Origin: Cystobacter fuscus
GTDB lineage: Bacteria > Myxococcota > Myxococcia > Myxococcales > Myxococcaceae
Direction of reading: 5' to 3'
Assembly: GCF_002305875.1 (NCBI RefSeq)
Contig: NZ_CP022098.1
Span: 1,798,001 to 1,862,000 of the forward strand
DNA length: 64,000 nucleotides
A program made the translations under genes and the position numbers. The notes beneath the pieces are model-generated. The model was not told where the DNA came from and did not search any database. It saw only the letters and a program-made list of their open reading frames with translations. Positions within the stretch are counted from its first letter, which is position 1, and each line of letters begins with the position of its first letter. This document shows positions 17,601 through 25,830 of this stretch, piece after piece.

Positions 17601-20521
17601 GGGTTGCGCGGGTCGGTCTCGCCCGGGTCGACGGTGCCGTTGTGGTTCGTGTCCTCGACGCCATCGAGGATGCCGTCGCCATCGGAGTCGGTGTTGAGCG
17701 GATCGGTCTCGTCCGGATCCACGGTGCCATTGCCGTTGGCGTCCTCGACGCCATCCATGATGCCGTCCCCGTCGGTATCGGGGTTGTTCGGGTCGGTCTC
17801 GCCCGGGTCGACGGTGCCGTTGTGGTTCTTGTCCTCGATGCTGTCGGGGAGGCCATCGCTGTCGCTATCGAGGCCAACCACCCAGGTCCACACGGCAGGG
17901 GTCAGGTCCACGGCGCCCGAGTAGGTGCGGGCACGGACGCGGAAGGTGTACCGGCCATCGGGCAGATTGCTGTACGCGTAGGTGCCCTTCCTCGAGTTCG
18001 CGTCCGAGCACTTGATGAACGGGGCGCCATTGAGGCTGCAGTCGAAGCTGTGGATGCTACTGCTCGACGGCGGGATGCCCGTGAACGTGAAGTTGGCCGT
18101 CCCCGTGGTGCCGGTGGGCGCCGGGCCCGTGTCAATCGTCGTATCGGGCGGTTTGGCGTCGATGGTGAAGGGGACGCTCGCGGCGTCGCTGCGGTTGCCC
18201 GCCGCGTCCTGCGACGTGGCGCTGACGATGTGAGGGCCATCCGCGAGCAGGGGCGAGACGAGCCACCACTTGCCCGTGCTGTCGGCGGTGGCGCGGCCAA
18301 CCACCTGACCATCGACGCTCACGATGACCGTGGAGTTGGGCTCGGCGGTGCCTTCGAAGGTGGGGCGCTGAGTGGTGAGAACGGCATTGGCCGTGGGCGC
18401 GGTGATGGTAGGGGGCACTGGCTTCTGCGTGTCCACCGTGAATGTGACAGACGCCGACGGATCACTCGTTCCCTGATCGTTCGTGGCCACCGCCGTGACG
18501 GTGTGGCCGCCATCGCTCAGGGTCGTCGAGACGCAGGACCAGGTGCCCGAGGCCGTGGTCGTGGCGGTGCAGAGGGCGATGCCATTCTCGTAGACGGTGA
18601 CCGTGGTGCCTGGCAGCGCGGTTCCGCTGTACGTGGGCTGCGCGGTCGACACGGCGGAGCCCTGGGCCGGCGTCTGGATGACGGGCCTCGGGACGATGGC
18701 GATCTCGATGTCCGTGGAGCCCTGCCCATCCGGGTTGCGAGAGGGCGTGTCCACGGGCTCGATGCCCAGCACGCCGCCGGCCGTGATGATGGCCTGGTTT
18801 TCCACCTTGCCATTGCTGGCGTCGGACCTGACCTTCATCTGGAAGGAGATGCTGGTCCTCTCGGGCACGTCCCCGGGGACGAGGACACCCCTGAGCTGGC
18901 CGCCCTTGTTGTGGGTGGCCCCCTTGCCCAGGTAGACGGTGATGGTTTGCGTGGTGGCGTCGTAGTGGCCCACGTCGTCGCCCTTGGCATCCGTCAGGGG
19001 GCCCGGCACCTGGGTGTTGTCGCTCGCCGCCACGGTCAGCAGCTTGAGCGAGCCCGGCACATAGTCGAGCTTGTTGGTGGGCAGCTTGTCGGTAATGACC
19101 GTGTCGCGCGAGATGTCATCCCCGGTGTTCTCGGTGGAGATCGTGTACTCGATGATGTCGCCGGAGCGCGCGGTGCCGTCCGTGCGGGAGAGGTTCTTGA
19201 CGGACTTGATGGTGTTGACGAAGTCCGGGGCCTGGGTGGTGATGGAGGTGATGAAGCCCGCCAGCCAATAGCGATCGCCGGAGGTGTTGGCGCTGGCCGT
19301 GGCGTTCCTGTCACCCGCGGCCACGGTGACATCCACCACGTCCAGGTCCATGCCCGACATGCTGCCCGGGGTGCCGGTGAGCTGGGGCCGGTCGTTGCGG
19401 CTGCTGATGGGGTAGGAGTCGAAGACGCCGTCCGTGCCCGGGTCCGAGAGCGACAGCGGTGTGTCGGTGGAGATGGTGCCGCGCTTCGTGGTCCACGAGC
19501 GCGTGCTGTTGAAGAAGTTGTCCGGCGGATTGAGATCGTTGCCGAGGACCTTGCCGTTGAACGAGAAGGTGTCGCCGTGGTCGGGCAGGGGATCGTCACC
19601 CTCGAAGGCGACAACACCCAGCTTGGCGTCCGCGGCGTAGCTCGGCACGTGGAAGCCACTGAGGGTGAAGGTCGTGCCCGAGGTGCTCGCCACGACGCGC
19701 ATGCTGTCGAAGAGCTTCAAGTGCCGCTTGGTCGAGCCCGGCACCTCGTAGAAGACCGCCATCCACCAGGCGTCGAAGACGTACTCGGCGCTGAGCGTGT
19801 CCAGGGGCAGGGCCTGCACGTCACTGACCTGGTAGCGGCCCGCGCCGTATTGCCGGACGATGTCCGTGATGTCCGCCGTGGACTGATACTGGTACTCCTC
19901 GTTCCCCCCCACCGTGTACTGGAAGGCGTAGTCGTCGGCGTCGATGGGCTTGTCGAATCCCGCCACGCCCGGCCGGGACAGCCGGGCGGTGAGGTCCGGT
20001 TGCTGCAGCTTGTCGCCAGCGTCCTTGGTGGAGCGGGTGGCCGCCCAGTACAGGCGTGCGTGGACGATGGTTGCTCCGGCGGGCAGCGAGAGCGACGCCT
20101 GGCTCCGGGCGAGCAGTGGATTGATGCCGGTGGTGCTGGCGGGGGCGGGCTGGGTCGTGGCACCCGTGCTGTCGACCGTCCAGTCGTTCAGGGTCCAGAA
20201 GAAGTCCGGAGAGGTGTCGCGTCTGGTGCAGGCGGGATCTCCCGGCAGGGAGTTGCCGGAGCCCATCGGCGGCATCCGGCCGATGAGGGGCCGGGGTGTT
20301 GTGAGCGGGCGGCAGTCCTGCGCGAGCGTGTTGCCGATGAGGGCGAAGTCGCCGCGCAGGTCCTGCGCGAAGCGCAGCTTCGGCGGATCGTTGTTCCTGG
20401 GCTGGGCCTGGGCGCTTCCAGCCACCAGGGCCAGCGCGACGGTGAGCAACAGCGCCGGGGCACTGCTGCCCCACGCGGCTTCGCGCGGAGACGTCGGGGA
20501 GGGCGAGGAGGGATTTCTCAT
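14627..20521 (-). CDS. giant OmpA-family surface protein with Ig-like, TSP3 and internal MYXO-CTERM-like segments
   Basis: About 1964 residues from the ATG at 20521; another ATG at 20569 is possible and neither has a clear ribosome site. Order: signal peptide ending near AQAQ; a beta-rich region; a DUF11-like domain (about 435-600, YTISTENTGDDISRDTVITD); Ig-like domains (about 615-800); a long TSP3-type calcium-binding array (about 880-1310, DTDGDG/EDKNHNGTVDPGETDP units); then GCSTSGG, a hydrophobic stretch and RSRR near 1328-1350, resembling a MYXO-CTERM anchor. After it a second export-like segment (GLLGLAGVLSAPAADAQ) opens a beta-barrel-like domain, a second TSP3 set (DQCPNEPE type), and a C-terminal OmpA peptidoglycan-binding domain (VEGHTDNQGNDANN, LSQRRADKVRAFL). 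It looks like two proteins fused. Confidence 0.85.
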   Translation of the reverse strand: MRNPSSPSPTSPREAAWGSSAPALLLTVALALVAGSAQAQPRNNDPPKLRFAQDLRGDFALIGNTLAQDCRPLTTPRPLIGRMPPMGSGNSLPGDPACTRRDTSPDFFWTLNDWTVDSTGATTQPAPASTTGINPLLARSQASLSLPAGATIVHARLYWAATRSTKDAGDKLQQPDLTARLSRPGVAGFDKPIDADDYAFQYTVGGNEEYQYQSTADITDIVRQYGAGRYQVSDVQALPLDTLSAEYVFDAWWMAVFYEVPGSTKRHLKLFDSMRVVASTSGTTFTLSGFHVPSYAADAKLGVVAFEGDDPLPDHGDTFSFNGKVLGNDLNPPDNFFNSTRSWTTKRGTISTDTPLSLSDPGTDGVFDSYPISSRNDRPQLTGTPGSMSGMDLDVVDVTVAAGDRNATASANTSGDRYWLAGFITSITTQAPDFVNTIKSVKNLSRTDGTARSGDIIEYTISTENTGDDISRDTVITDKLPTNKLDYVPGSLKLLTVAASDNTQVPGPLTDAKGDDVGHYDATTQTITVYLGKGATHNKGGQLRGVLVPGDVPERTSISFQMKVRSDASNGKVENQAIITAGGVLGIEPVDTPSRNPDGQGSTDIEIAIVPRPVIQTPAQGSAVSTAQPTYSGTALPGTTVTVYENGIALCTATTTASGTWSCVSTTLSDGGHTVTAVATNDQGTSDPSASVTFTVDTQKPVPPTITAPTANAVLTTQRPTFEGTAEPNSTVIVSVDGQVVGRATADSTGKWWLVSPLLADGPHIVSATSQDAAGNRSDAASVPFTIDAKPPDTTIDTGPAPTGTTGTANFTFTGIPPSSSSIHSFDCSLNGAPFIKCSDANSRKGTYAYSNLPDGRYTFRVRARTYSGAVDLTPAVWTWVVGLDSDSDGLPDSIEDKNHNGTVDPGETDPNNPDTDGDGIMDGVEDANGNGTVDPDETDPLNTDSDGDGILDGVEDTNHNGTVDPGETDPRNPDSDSGGVPDGIEDANHNGTVDPGETNPRDTSDDVTRDTDGDGIIDVIEKATNTDPNNPDTDGDGILDGIEDRNHNGSVDPGETDPRKPDSDGDGLPDGLEDRNHDGSVNPGETDPRKTDSDADGLPDGLEDRNHNGTVDPGETDPRNPDTDGGGVIDGAEDKNQNGQVDPGETDPLNPADDDPTRDSDKDGITDNIEVATGTNPNNPDTDGDGLPDGLEDKNHNGSVDPGETDPRKADTDGGGVSDGAEDKNHNGQVDEGETDPLNPADDDSDGDGLPDKVENAHGTDPNNPDTDGDGLSDGEEDKNHNGTVDDGETDPRNPDTDGGGMSDGEEAKAHTNPLDGNDDLLIGGRGCSTSGGTPLAWLTMALLGLPWLRSRRTARPGVLGGLLGLAGVLSAPAADAQVVSPSPLSQSIDVQRYKPGPGATDILGVHGSRVDNHLGWHLGASVNYASNPLGFYNPATDRYVYELVAHQATLDVMGSLSLWNRFELGVVLPITYQSSESDAGFTPAFAQGLSGAGLSDVRLVPKLNLVSSENFGLGLVVPVLLPSARGEAFRGGAGVSARPQLVVEWGRDKGARLVANLGANIQREEQLRNLRTGTELMYALGAQIPFSEKLALRANLAGSYGLNYTGFGALPLEVLAALQYRFSPGLSAHVGGGPGLTRGYGTPAFRVFAGIDWHQPGERASAAPKAAPTDEAAPETAPTDEAAPEAAPAAAPVDTDGDGIPDTADQCPTKAEDKDGFEDQDGCPDRDNDKDGRPDVTDQCPNEPETINRFQDEDGCPDQAPAKDSDGDGLLDSQDKCPLQAEDRDGFQDEDGCPDPDNDQDGVPDAKDQCPNEPEIINGVKDEDGCPDQGKSKVRLESNRIVILDKVYFATARDVILPKSFSLLKQVASVLKANPQIELLRVEGHTDNQGNDANNLRLSQRRADKVRAFLIREGIAGERLDAMGFGETRPVDDNKKATGRESNRRVEFNILRMNGKDVRNTP
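16590..17885 (-). repeat. tandem imperfect DNA repeats encoding TSP3 calcium-binding units
   Basis: The coding DNA repeats blocks such as GGGTCGGTCTCGCCCGGGTC and GTTGTGGTTCTTGTCCTCGA (plus-strand reading) more than ten times across 1.3 kb. They translate to Asp/Asn-rich DxDxDG loops with intervening NHNGTVDPGETDP. Such near-identical units can change copy number by recombination. Confidence 0.85.
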
Positions 20522-20746
20522 GGAGGCAATGAGGTTGAAGCGGGGAGAAGGACGGCTCGCGGCGCTCATGCTGCAAGGCGAACGCCACCGGCCATTTCGC
20601 AGTTCAGCCTACGTCAGTCCCCTCTGGAGTCGCGAATCCGGGACCCCTTTCCACCTGCTTCTTCCAGGAGCCGCCCAGAACACCGTGCATTGTGGGGAAT
20701 CCAGGCGGGATGTTCGCCGGGCCTGGGAGTGTGGCGGAACGCCCCT

Positions 20747-20761
20747 GTGGCGAATCGCCAC
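20747..20761. promoter_or_regulatory. candidate operator palindrome in a divergent intergenic region
   Basis: GTGGCGAATCGCCAC is a 7-1-7 inverted repeat in the 311-base region between the OmpA/TSP3 gene (minus) and the TPR membrane-protein gene (plus). I see nothing else definite in this region. A regulatory role is only inferred from position and symmetry. Confidence 0.3.
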
Positions 20762-20832
20762 GCCTCCAGGGGCCCCATCGGCTGGCCCCACCCGCGCGCG
20801 GAAGCGGGGCCGCCTGATATGAGACAGCGCTC

Positions 20833-21636
20833 ATGAGCTACAGCTGGCTGTTGTGGATGGTGCTCGCGCGGGTGACGGGCAGCCCGGTGTTGTCGGCGTT
20901 GGGTGTGCTGGGGGTGCTGTGGGCGGTGGGGCGCTACAGCATGATCCTGCCCGGTCCCCTGCGGCTGCTGGGACGGTGGCGGCGCGCCGCGGCGCTGCGG
21001 CGGACGTTGCACGTCAATCCCCATGACCGGCGGGCGCGCTACGAGCTGGCGGAGCTGTGGGTGGGCTGGGGCCGGTACGCGGCGGCGGTGGAGGTGCTCA
21101 AGCCCAACCTGGAGGCGGGGGACGAGGACGTGTCCACGCTCTTCCTGCTGGGCGTGGCCTACCTGGGCGCGGGCGACACGGCCCGGGGCGAGCTGTTGCT
21201 GGACGAGGCCGAGAAGCTCGACCCCCACCACCAGATGGGGGCCATCGATCTGGAGCGCGGGCGCTTCCGCCTGGCGCGCGGTGACTTCCCGCGTGCCATC
21301 GAGGCCCTGCGGCGCGTGCGCGAGGCGCGTCCGGGCACGGTGGAGGGGCGGGTGCTGCTGGCGCGCGCCCTGGAGCGCGGGGGCCAGGATGGCGAGGGGG
21401 CCCTGGTGCGCGAGGAGGCCTGGAAGGAGTACGTGGCCGCGCCCGCCTTCCAGCGCCGCCGCGAGCGGCTGTGGGCGTGGCGGGCGCGCCCCAGCCGGCC
21501 CCTGGCCTACGGGGTGGCGCTGGTGGTGGGCCTCGTCCTCGTGGGAGCGCTGCTCGGCCGGATGGCGGATTCCGCCTCGAGCTGGGAAGCGGACGAGCAG
21601 GCCTGGGTGTCGGACGAGCCCGGCACCGAGGAGTAG
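20833..21636 (+). CDS. TPR-repeat inner-membrane protein
   Basis: 267 residues. An N-terminal hydrophobic segment (residues 4-30) is followed by basic RRAAALRR. The soluble region from about 50 to 200 has at least three tetratricopeptide-like helical pairs (RARYELAELWVGWGRYAAAVEVL, STLFLLGVAYLGAGDTARGELL, GRFRLARGDFPRAIEALRRV). A second transmembrane helix (about 223-243, YGVALVVGLVLVGALLG) and a short acidic tail follow. The TPR domain would then be on one side of the membrane between two anchors. TPRs usually scaffold protein complexes; no partner can be named. The next gene starts 44 bases downstream on the same strand and also carries TPRs, so the pair may be an operon. The start has no strong ribosome site. 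Confidence 0.72.
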   Translation: MSYSWLLWMVLARVTGSPVLSALGVLGVLWAVGRYSMILPGPLRLLGRWRRAAALRRTLHVNPHDRRARYELAELWVGWGRYAAAVEVLKPNLEAGDEDVSTLFLLGVAYLGAGDTARGELLLDEAEKLDPHHQMGAIDLERGRFRLARGDFPRAIEALRRVREARPGTVEGRVLLARALERGGQDGEGALVREEAWKEYVAAPAFQRRRERLWAWRARPSRPLAYGVALVVGLVLVGALLGRMADSASSWEADEQAWVSDEPGTEE

Positions 21637-21680
21637 GCGGGGCGGCTTTCGCGGGGAAAAACCGCTAGGCTCGGGGAACC

Positions 21681-23240
21681 ATGTTTTCGACCCCCGCCCA
21701 GGTCCTGAGGCAGCGCGAGGGGGCGCTCGCCGAGACACCCTTCGCCCTGCTGTTGCACTCGCTGGCCGTGGAGGAGCGCACGTGCACGCTGGAGCTCAAG
21801 GTGCGCCAGCGCGAGAAGCGCATCACCTTCGAGGACGGCGCGCCCGTGGCGAGCTCCAGCAACCTGCTGCACGAGACGCTGGGCAAGTTCCTGGTGGACA
21901 AGGGCAAGCTGTCGGAGGCGGACTACCAGAAGACACTCGCCGAGAGCGTGAGCACCGAGGTGCCCTTCGGCGGACTGGTGGTGCAGAAGGGCCTCATCAG
22001 CCCGTTCGACCTGTACAAGCAGATGCAGGCGAACATGGCGATGACGCTCCTGGACTGCTTCCGCTGGACGGACGCGCGCTACCGGCTCATCGCCGACATC
22101 GAGCCGCCGGACACCAGCGTGCGGATGAACACCGCGCAGCTCATCCTCACGGGCATCGCCAACGTGATGCCCTTCGACGAGGTGGCCACGCACTTCACCT
22201 TCACGGATGAGCGCCGCTTCGCCCAGGTGCCGGGCATCGAGGGGCCCAAGCTGTCCGCCAAGGACGCGCGGCTGTTCCAGGCGCTGCGCTTCCGGCCCAC
22301 CTTCCCCGAACTGATGGAGCGCTCGGGCATGGACACCGACGCCACGCTGCGCCGGCTCTACGCCTTCTGTGTGCTGGGGCTCGTGGACTTCGTGGAGGAG
22401 GTGGATGCGCGCCGGCCCGCCACGGCGGGGCCCGTCGCCGTGCCCGCCATGCCGCCTGGTCCCGCCCTCACGCCCTTGCCCGGCACCCTCGAGACGGTGG
22501 AGGTCCGGCCCCAGGGCATCCCCTTCTCCGACGAGGACGAGGCCGTGAAGAACGAGCTGCTCAGCGTCTTCCTGTCCCACCGCAGCCAGGATCCGTTCGA
22601 CCTGCTGGGCGTGCCGGAGAACGTGCAGCCGGTGGCGCTGCGCAAGGCCTTCCTGGCGCTGGCGGACAAGTTCTCGCCCCTGCGCTTCCACTCGGCGGAC
22701 CTCAAGGAGAAGGCCGAGGGGTTGCTCACCGCGTACGCGCGGGCGTACGGGGCGCTCTCCGAGGTGGAGCAGGCGACGCTGTGGCGCAAGCGCCGCCAGG
22801 CGGCACGCGAGAAGAAGGTGAACACGGGCCGGCCCTCCACGGCGGAGCAGTTCCGCATCCGCACGGACCTGCTGGACGCGAGCACCCAGTTCGACGAGGC
22901 GATGAAGCGGCTCAAGGCGGAGAACTTCGCGGGCGCGTTCGAGTACTTCGAGTACGCCTGCGACATCGATCCCAAGCCCCTGTACCGGGCCCACCGCGCG
23001 TGGGCGCGCTACCTGATGAAGCCCGAGTCCCACGGCAAGCTGGCGATGCAGGAGCTGCAGGACGTGCTCAAGCAGGAGCCCGGGTGCGAGGAGGGGTGGT
23101 TCTTCCTGGGTGAGGTGTCCCGGGGCGAGGGCCAGTGGGCGCAGGCCGAGGATGCCTACCGCAAGGCCTTCAAGATCAACCCGAAGAACCGCCAGTACGT
23201 GGACCTCGTCCAGGAGACGATGAAGCGCGTGAAGCGCTGA
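21681..23240 (+). CDS. PATAN (DUF4388)-DnaJ-like-TPR protein
   Basis: 519 residues. The N-terminal 110 residues look like a DUF4388/PATAN domain (VEERTCTLELKVRQREKRITFEDGAPVAS), a module frequent in delta-proteobacterial signalling and gliding proteins. The middle, about 300-380, has a J-domain-like helix set (DPFDLLGVPENVQPVALRKAFLALADKF) but with no visible HPD tripeptide, so Hsp70 stimulation is doubtful. The C-terminal 120 residues form TPR-type helices (FEYFEYACDIDPKPLYRAHR, WFFLGEVSRGEGQWAQAEDAY). No membrane segment or signal peptide. GGGGAA lies just upstream of the ATG. Probably in an operon with the preceding TPR membrane protein. Function unknown; a scaffold or signalling role is inference. 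Confidence 0.75.
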   Translation: MFSTPAQVLRQREGALAETPFALLLHSLAVEERTCTLELKVRQREKRITFEDGAPVASSSNLLHETLGKFLVDKGKLSEADYQKTLAESVSTEVPFGGLVVQKGLISPFDLYKQMQANMAMTLLDCFRWTDARYRLIADIEPPDTSVRMNTAQLILTGIANVMPFDEVATHFTFTDERRFAQVPGIEGPKLSAKDARLFQALRFRPTFPELMERSGMDTDATLRRLYAFCVLGLVDFVEEVDARRPATAGPVAVPAMPPGPALTPLPGTLETVEVRPQGIPFSDEDEAVKNELLSVFLSHRSQDPFDLLGVPENVQPVALRKAFLALADKFSPLRFHSADLKEKAEGLLTAYARAYGALSEVEQATLWRKRRQAAREKKVNTGRPSTAEQFRIRTDLLDASTQFDEAMKRLKAENFAGAFEYFEYACDIDPKPLYRAHRAWARYLMKPESHGKLAMQELQDVLKQEPGCEEGWFFLGEVSRGEGQWAQAEDAYRKAFKINPKNRQYVDLVQETMKRVKR

Positions 23241-23260
23241 GCCCGCTTCAGTGCACTCCT

Positions 23261-23692
23261 TCAGTGCACTACGGTGACGGGGCGGCCGGCGTGCTGGATG
23301 ACCCGGTCGCTCACCGAGCCGAGCAACCACTTGCCGCCCGCGTTGAGTCCACGGGCGCCCACGACGATGTGATCCGCCCCGAGCTTGTCGGCCATGGCGA
23401 CGATGGTGTCGGCGGGGCGGCCAATCTCCACCACCTTCTCCACCTGGGTCGAGGGCAGGTCCGCGGCCACCTCGTCGAGCAGGCGCCGCACGGCGGCGAG
23501 CTGCTCGGGGTCGCGCGGGACGCCGGAGATGAGCTCCGCGTCCATGAAGCCCAAGGGCAGGACGCGGGGCGGCTCGAGCACGAAGAGCAAGGTGACGCGG
23601 GCACGGGTCTGCTGGGCGAGGTCATGCCCGAAGCGGGCCGCCTTGCGCGAGGTGTCCGAGCCGTCGATCGCGACGAGGATGTGCTGAATCAC
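23261..23692 (-). CDS. universal stress protein (UspA family)
   Basis: 143 residues. The N-terminal strand IQHILVAIDGSDTSRKA, with its Asp, and the C-terminal GADHIVVGARGLNAGGKWLLGSVSDRVIQHAGRPVTVV contain the ATP-binding G-2x-G-9x-G-(S/T) pattern of nucleotide-binding Usp proteins. I chose the GTG at 23692 because AGGAGG lies a few bases upstream and the product then begins exactly at the Usp domain; a longer frame upstream encodes a low-complexity Pro-rich stretch. Family role: stress-induced cytoplasmic ATP-binding protein. The intergenic 168 bases up to the cold-shock terminator show nothing else I can name. Confidence 0.9.
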   Translation of the reverse strand: MIQHILVAIDGSDTSRKAARFGHDLAQQTRARVTLLFVLEPPRVLPLGFMDAELISGVPRDPEQLAAVRRLLDEVAADLPSTQVEKVVEIGRPADTIVAMADKLGADHIVVGARGLNAGGKWLLGSVSDRVIQHAGRPVTVVH

Positions 23693-23861
23693 GTCCGCCC
23701 TCCTGCTGGATGAGGAGCCCGGGTCCAGTGGCTCCTCTTCTTCAGGGTGGGGCGGGACGCGCCAGGGGCAAGCCGGGCGGGGACGGGAAAGCGGGGGAGC
23801 GGGCCAGGGTCCGCCGCCCCGAGAGCGGAGCGGGGAGGCGCTCACGGCACCCCTGAAATAC

Positions 23862-23893
23862 AAAAGGCCCAGCCTCACGAGGAGACCAGGCCT
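23862..23893 (-). terminator. Rho-independent terminator of the cold-shock gene
   Basis: On the minus strand, AGGCCTGGTCTC pairs along all 12 bases (with G-U pairs) with GAGGCTGGGCCT around a 5-base loop and runs into TTTTG. It begins 23 bases after the cold-shock stop codon. Confidence 0.8.
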
Positions 23894-23915
23894 GATGCGG
23901 GTTCAGCGCCTCGAC

Positions 23916-24119
23916 TCAGATCGGGCGGACGTTCTGCGCCTGCAGGCCCTTGGGGCCGCGGGCGACGTCGAACTCGACCCGCTGTCCCTCGGCCAGGGTG
24001 CGGAAGCCTTCGGTCTGAATCGCGGTGTGGTGGCAGAAGAGATCCTCGCCCCCGCCCTCCTGCGTGATGAAACCGAAGCCCTTCGCATCGTTGAACCACT
24101 TCACGGTACCAGTTGCCAT
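23916..24119 (-). CDS. cspA: cold-shock protein, CspA family
   Basis: 67 residues, one cold-shock domain. RNP1 is KGFGFITQ (13-20) and RNP2 is DLFCHHTAI (26-34). The usual VFVH of RNP2 is here LFCHH. The protein begins [17 protein letters not shown], the standard start. These proteins bind single-stranded nucleic acid and melt RNA structure. The gene has its own terminator and about 130 bases of upstream non-coding sequence before the DUF2252 gene's stop, room for a 5' untranslated leader. It is monocistronic by position. Confidence 0.95.
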   Translation of the reverse strand: MATGTVKWFNDAKGFGFITQEGGGEDLFCHHTAIQTEGFRTLAEGQRVEFDVARGPKGLQAQNVRPI

Positions 24120-24247
24120 TTCGTCGCGTCTTCTTTCTTGTCCGGCCGCATGAGTTGCACCGGATGCCTCACTCATTTCGAGTGTGACTTCCCACGTATC
24201 CCACATCCAGGGGTGAATAGCCAGAGCCCGCCGGTGGATTCGTCCGC

Positions 24248-25723
24248 CTACTCGCCCTCGTCCTGGGCGGGCAGGCGTCCGTCGCGCACGGCCTTGCGGA
24301 AGAGCTGGTAGTCGCGCTCGTTCTGGTCGGCGTAGGCGCGGGCGAAACGGCACAGGGCCCGGTCGAAGACGTCCCCCCGGCCGAGGTAGCCCCGCAGCAC
24401 CGCGGCATCCCCTCCGCGCGCATGGGCCCGGGCCAGCGTCCGGCCGCACAGGGCCGCGTACTCGCGCAGCCCCCGGGGTGACAGCCGCTCCACGTCCGTG
24501 GAGCCCTTCATGTCGCGCAGCTGCCGCACGTAGAAGTCGCGGCCGCCCACCTGGCACCAGCCGAGGAAGATGTCACTGGCGGCCTGCATGAGCCGTTGCC
24601 CCTCCACCACGCGCTGCCCGGCGTTGGGGTAGGGGCTCGCGCCGGCGAAGGGCTCGAGCACCGAGGGGCCCGCCTCCTTCACCTGGAGGAAGAGAGGATC
24701 CCTCGCGTGCGCGCCGAGCAGCAGCGCGAGGTAGCAGCGCGTGCCCACGCTGCCCACGCCCACCACCTTGCGCGCCACGTCCACCACCTGGTAGCGGCGC
24801 ACGAGCGTGCCGCGGTCCCCCTGGAGCGAGGACAGATAGCCCTCGCCCACCACCTGGAGCACCTCGGCGAGCATCTCCGCGTGCTCGCGCGGGGGGTGCA
24901 CCACCAGGGGCGGGTCGTCGATGATGCAGCGGCGGCCCTCGCGCAGCTCGGTGAGCTTGGGCAGGGTGGCCAGTTGCGTGCGCCGACGCGCCTGGGCGAG
25001 TGTCTTCTCCGCGCTCGCCGGCTCCTCCCGGTAGAGCGTGCGGCGCAGCTCCTCGGCGTCCACGCGCGCGTACCACACGTCCAGGTAGGACCACTTGGAC
25101 AGGGTGCGCATCCAGCGGCGGTAGCCGCGCACGCACGCCTCCACCGCCTCCTCGCACCGTGCCTCGGAGTCGCCGTTGGATCGGCCCGCCACCCAGACGC
25201 TCACCGCCAGGCGCTTGAGATCCCACTCCCATGGGGCGGGCAGCGTCTCGTCGAAGTCGTTCACGTCGAAGACGAGGTTGCGCTCGGGGGTGGCGAACAT
25301 GCCGAAGTTGGCCAGGTGTGCGTCGCCGCAGGCCTGCACCTTGAGGCCCACGCTGGGGGTGCGCGCCAGATCGTTGGCCATGAGCATCGCCGAGCCGCGC
25401 AGGAAGGCGAAGGGATCCACCCCCATGCGCGCGTGGCGGATGGGCACCAGCGAGGGCAGCCTCCCCACGTTGGACGCCTCCAGCAGGGCGATGGGATCCG
25501 GCCGCGCCTTGTCCGCCTTCCAGAAGGCGTGGGCCTCGCGCGGCGTCTTCTCGCGCAGGGCGCGCCCCAGCCGCTTGCGCTCGGCGCGCACGGGGATGTG
25601 CTCGGGGACGAGCGCGGGCCCCGCCTCGGGCTCGGTCAGATCGTGCTCGACCTCCACCGGGGGCGAGGGCCGGAGGGCTCGAATGCGGCGCAAGGTACGG
25701 CGGGCCTGGATGCGAGCGGACAT
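24248..25723 (-). CDS. DUF2252 family protein
   Basis: 491 residues. The DUF2252 core is recognisable: [21 protein letters not shown], then [50 protein letters not shown]. The GDAHLANFG and FDVNDFDE segments resemble the catalytic and metal-binding loops of aminoglycoside-phosphotransferase-like kinases, so a kinase-like fold is inferred. Near the C-terminus [13 protein letters not shown] and [12 protein letters not shown] are also typical. No signal peptide. Actual substrate unknown. It is the only gene of its unit, between the cold-shock gene and the divergent NTF2-like gene. Confidence 0.85.
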   Translation of the reverse strand: MSARIQARRTLRRIRALRPSPPVEVEHDLTEPEAGPALVPEHIPVRAERKRLGRALREKTPREAHAFWKADKARPDPIALLEASNVGRLPSLVPIRHARMGVDPFAFLRGSAMLMANDLARTPSVGLKVQACGDAHLANFGMFATPERNLVFDVNDFDETLPAPWEWDLKRLAVSVWVAGRSNGDSEARCEEAVEACVRGYRRWMRTLSKWSYLDVWYARVDAEELRRTLYREEPASAEKTLAQARRRTQLATLPKLTELREGRRCIIDDPPLVVHPPREHAEMLAEVLQVVGEGYLSSLQGDRGTLVRRYQVVDVARKVVGVGSVGTRCYLALLLGAHARDPLFLQVKEAGPSVLEPFAGASPYPNAGQRVVEGQRLMQAASDIFLGWCQVGGRDFYVRQLRDMKGSTDVERLSPRGLREYAALCGRTLARAHARGGDAAVLRGYLGRGDVFDRALCRFARAYADQNERDYQLFRKAVRDGRLPAQDEGE

Positions 25724-25830
25724 GCGCCCAACCTAAGCACTCGTCCCTCCGACTGGAGGCGCCCTTCACTGTTCAACCCGAGGCGGTACACGCTTCCCGG
25801 GCCCGGTGGCGGTGCTTACCGTGGGCAGCC

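Noticed and set aside
16590-17885. CRISPR-like regular repeats
   Set aside because: The repeats are in frame, code for TSP3 units, have no unique spacers and no cas genes nearby.
14270-20836. A 2188-codon plus-strand open frame opposite the OmpA/TSP3 gene
   Set aside because: It is a mirror of the TSP3 repeat DNA (monotone GVGVVRVGLARVDGAVVV text) and has no start context or domain.
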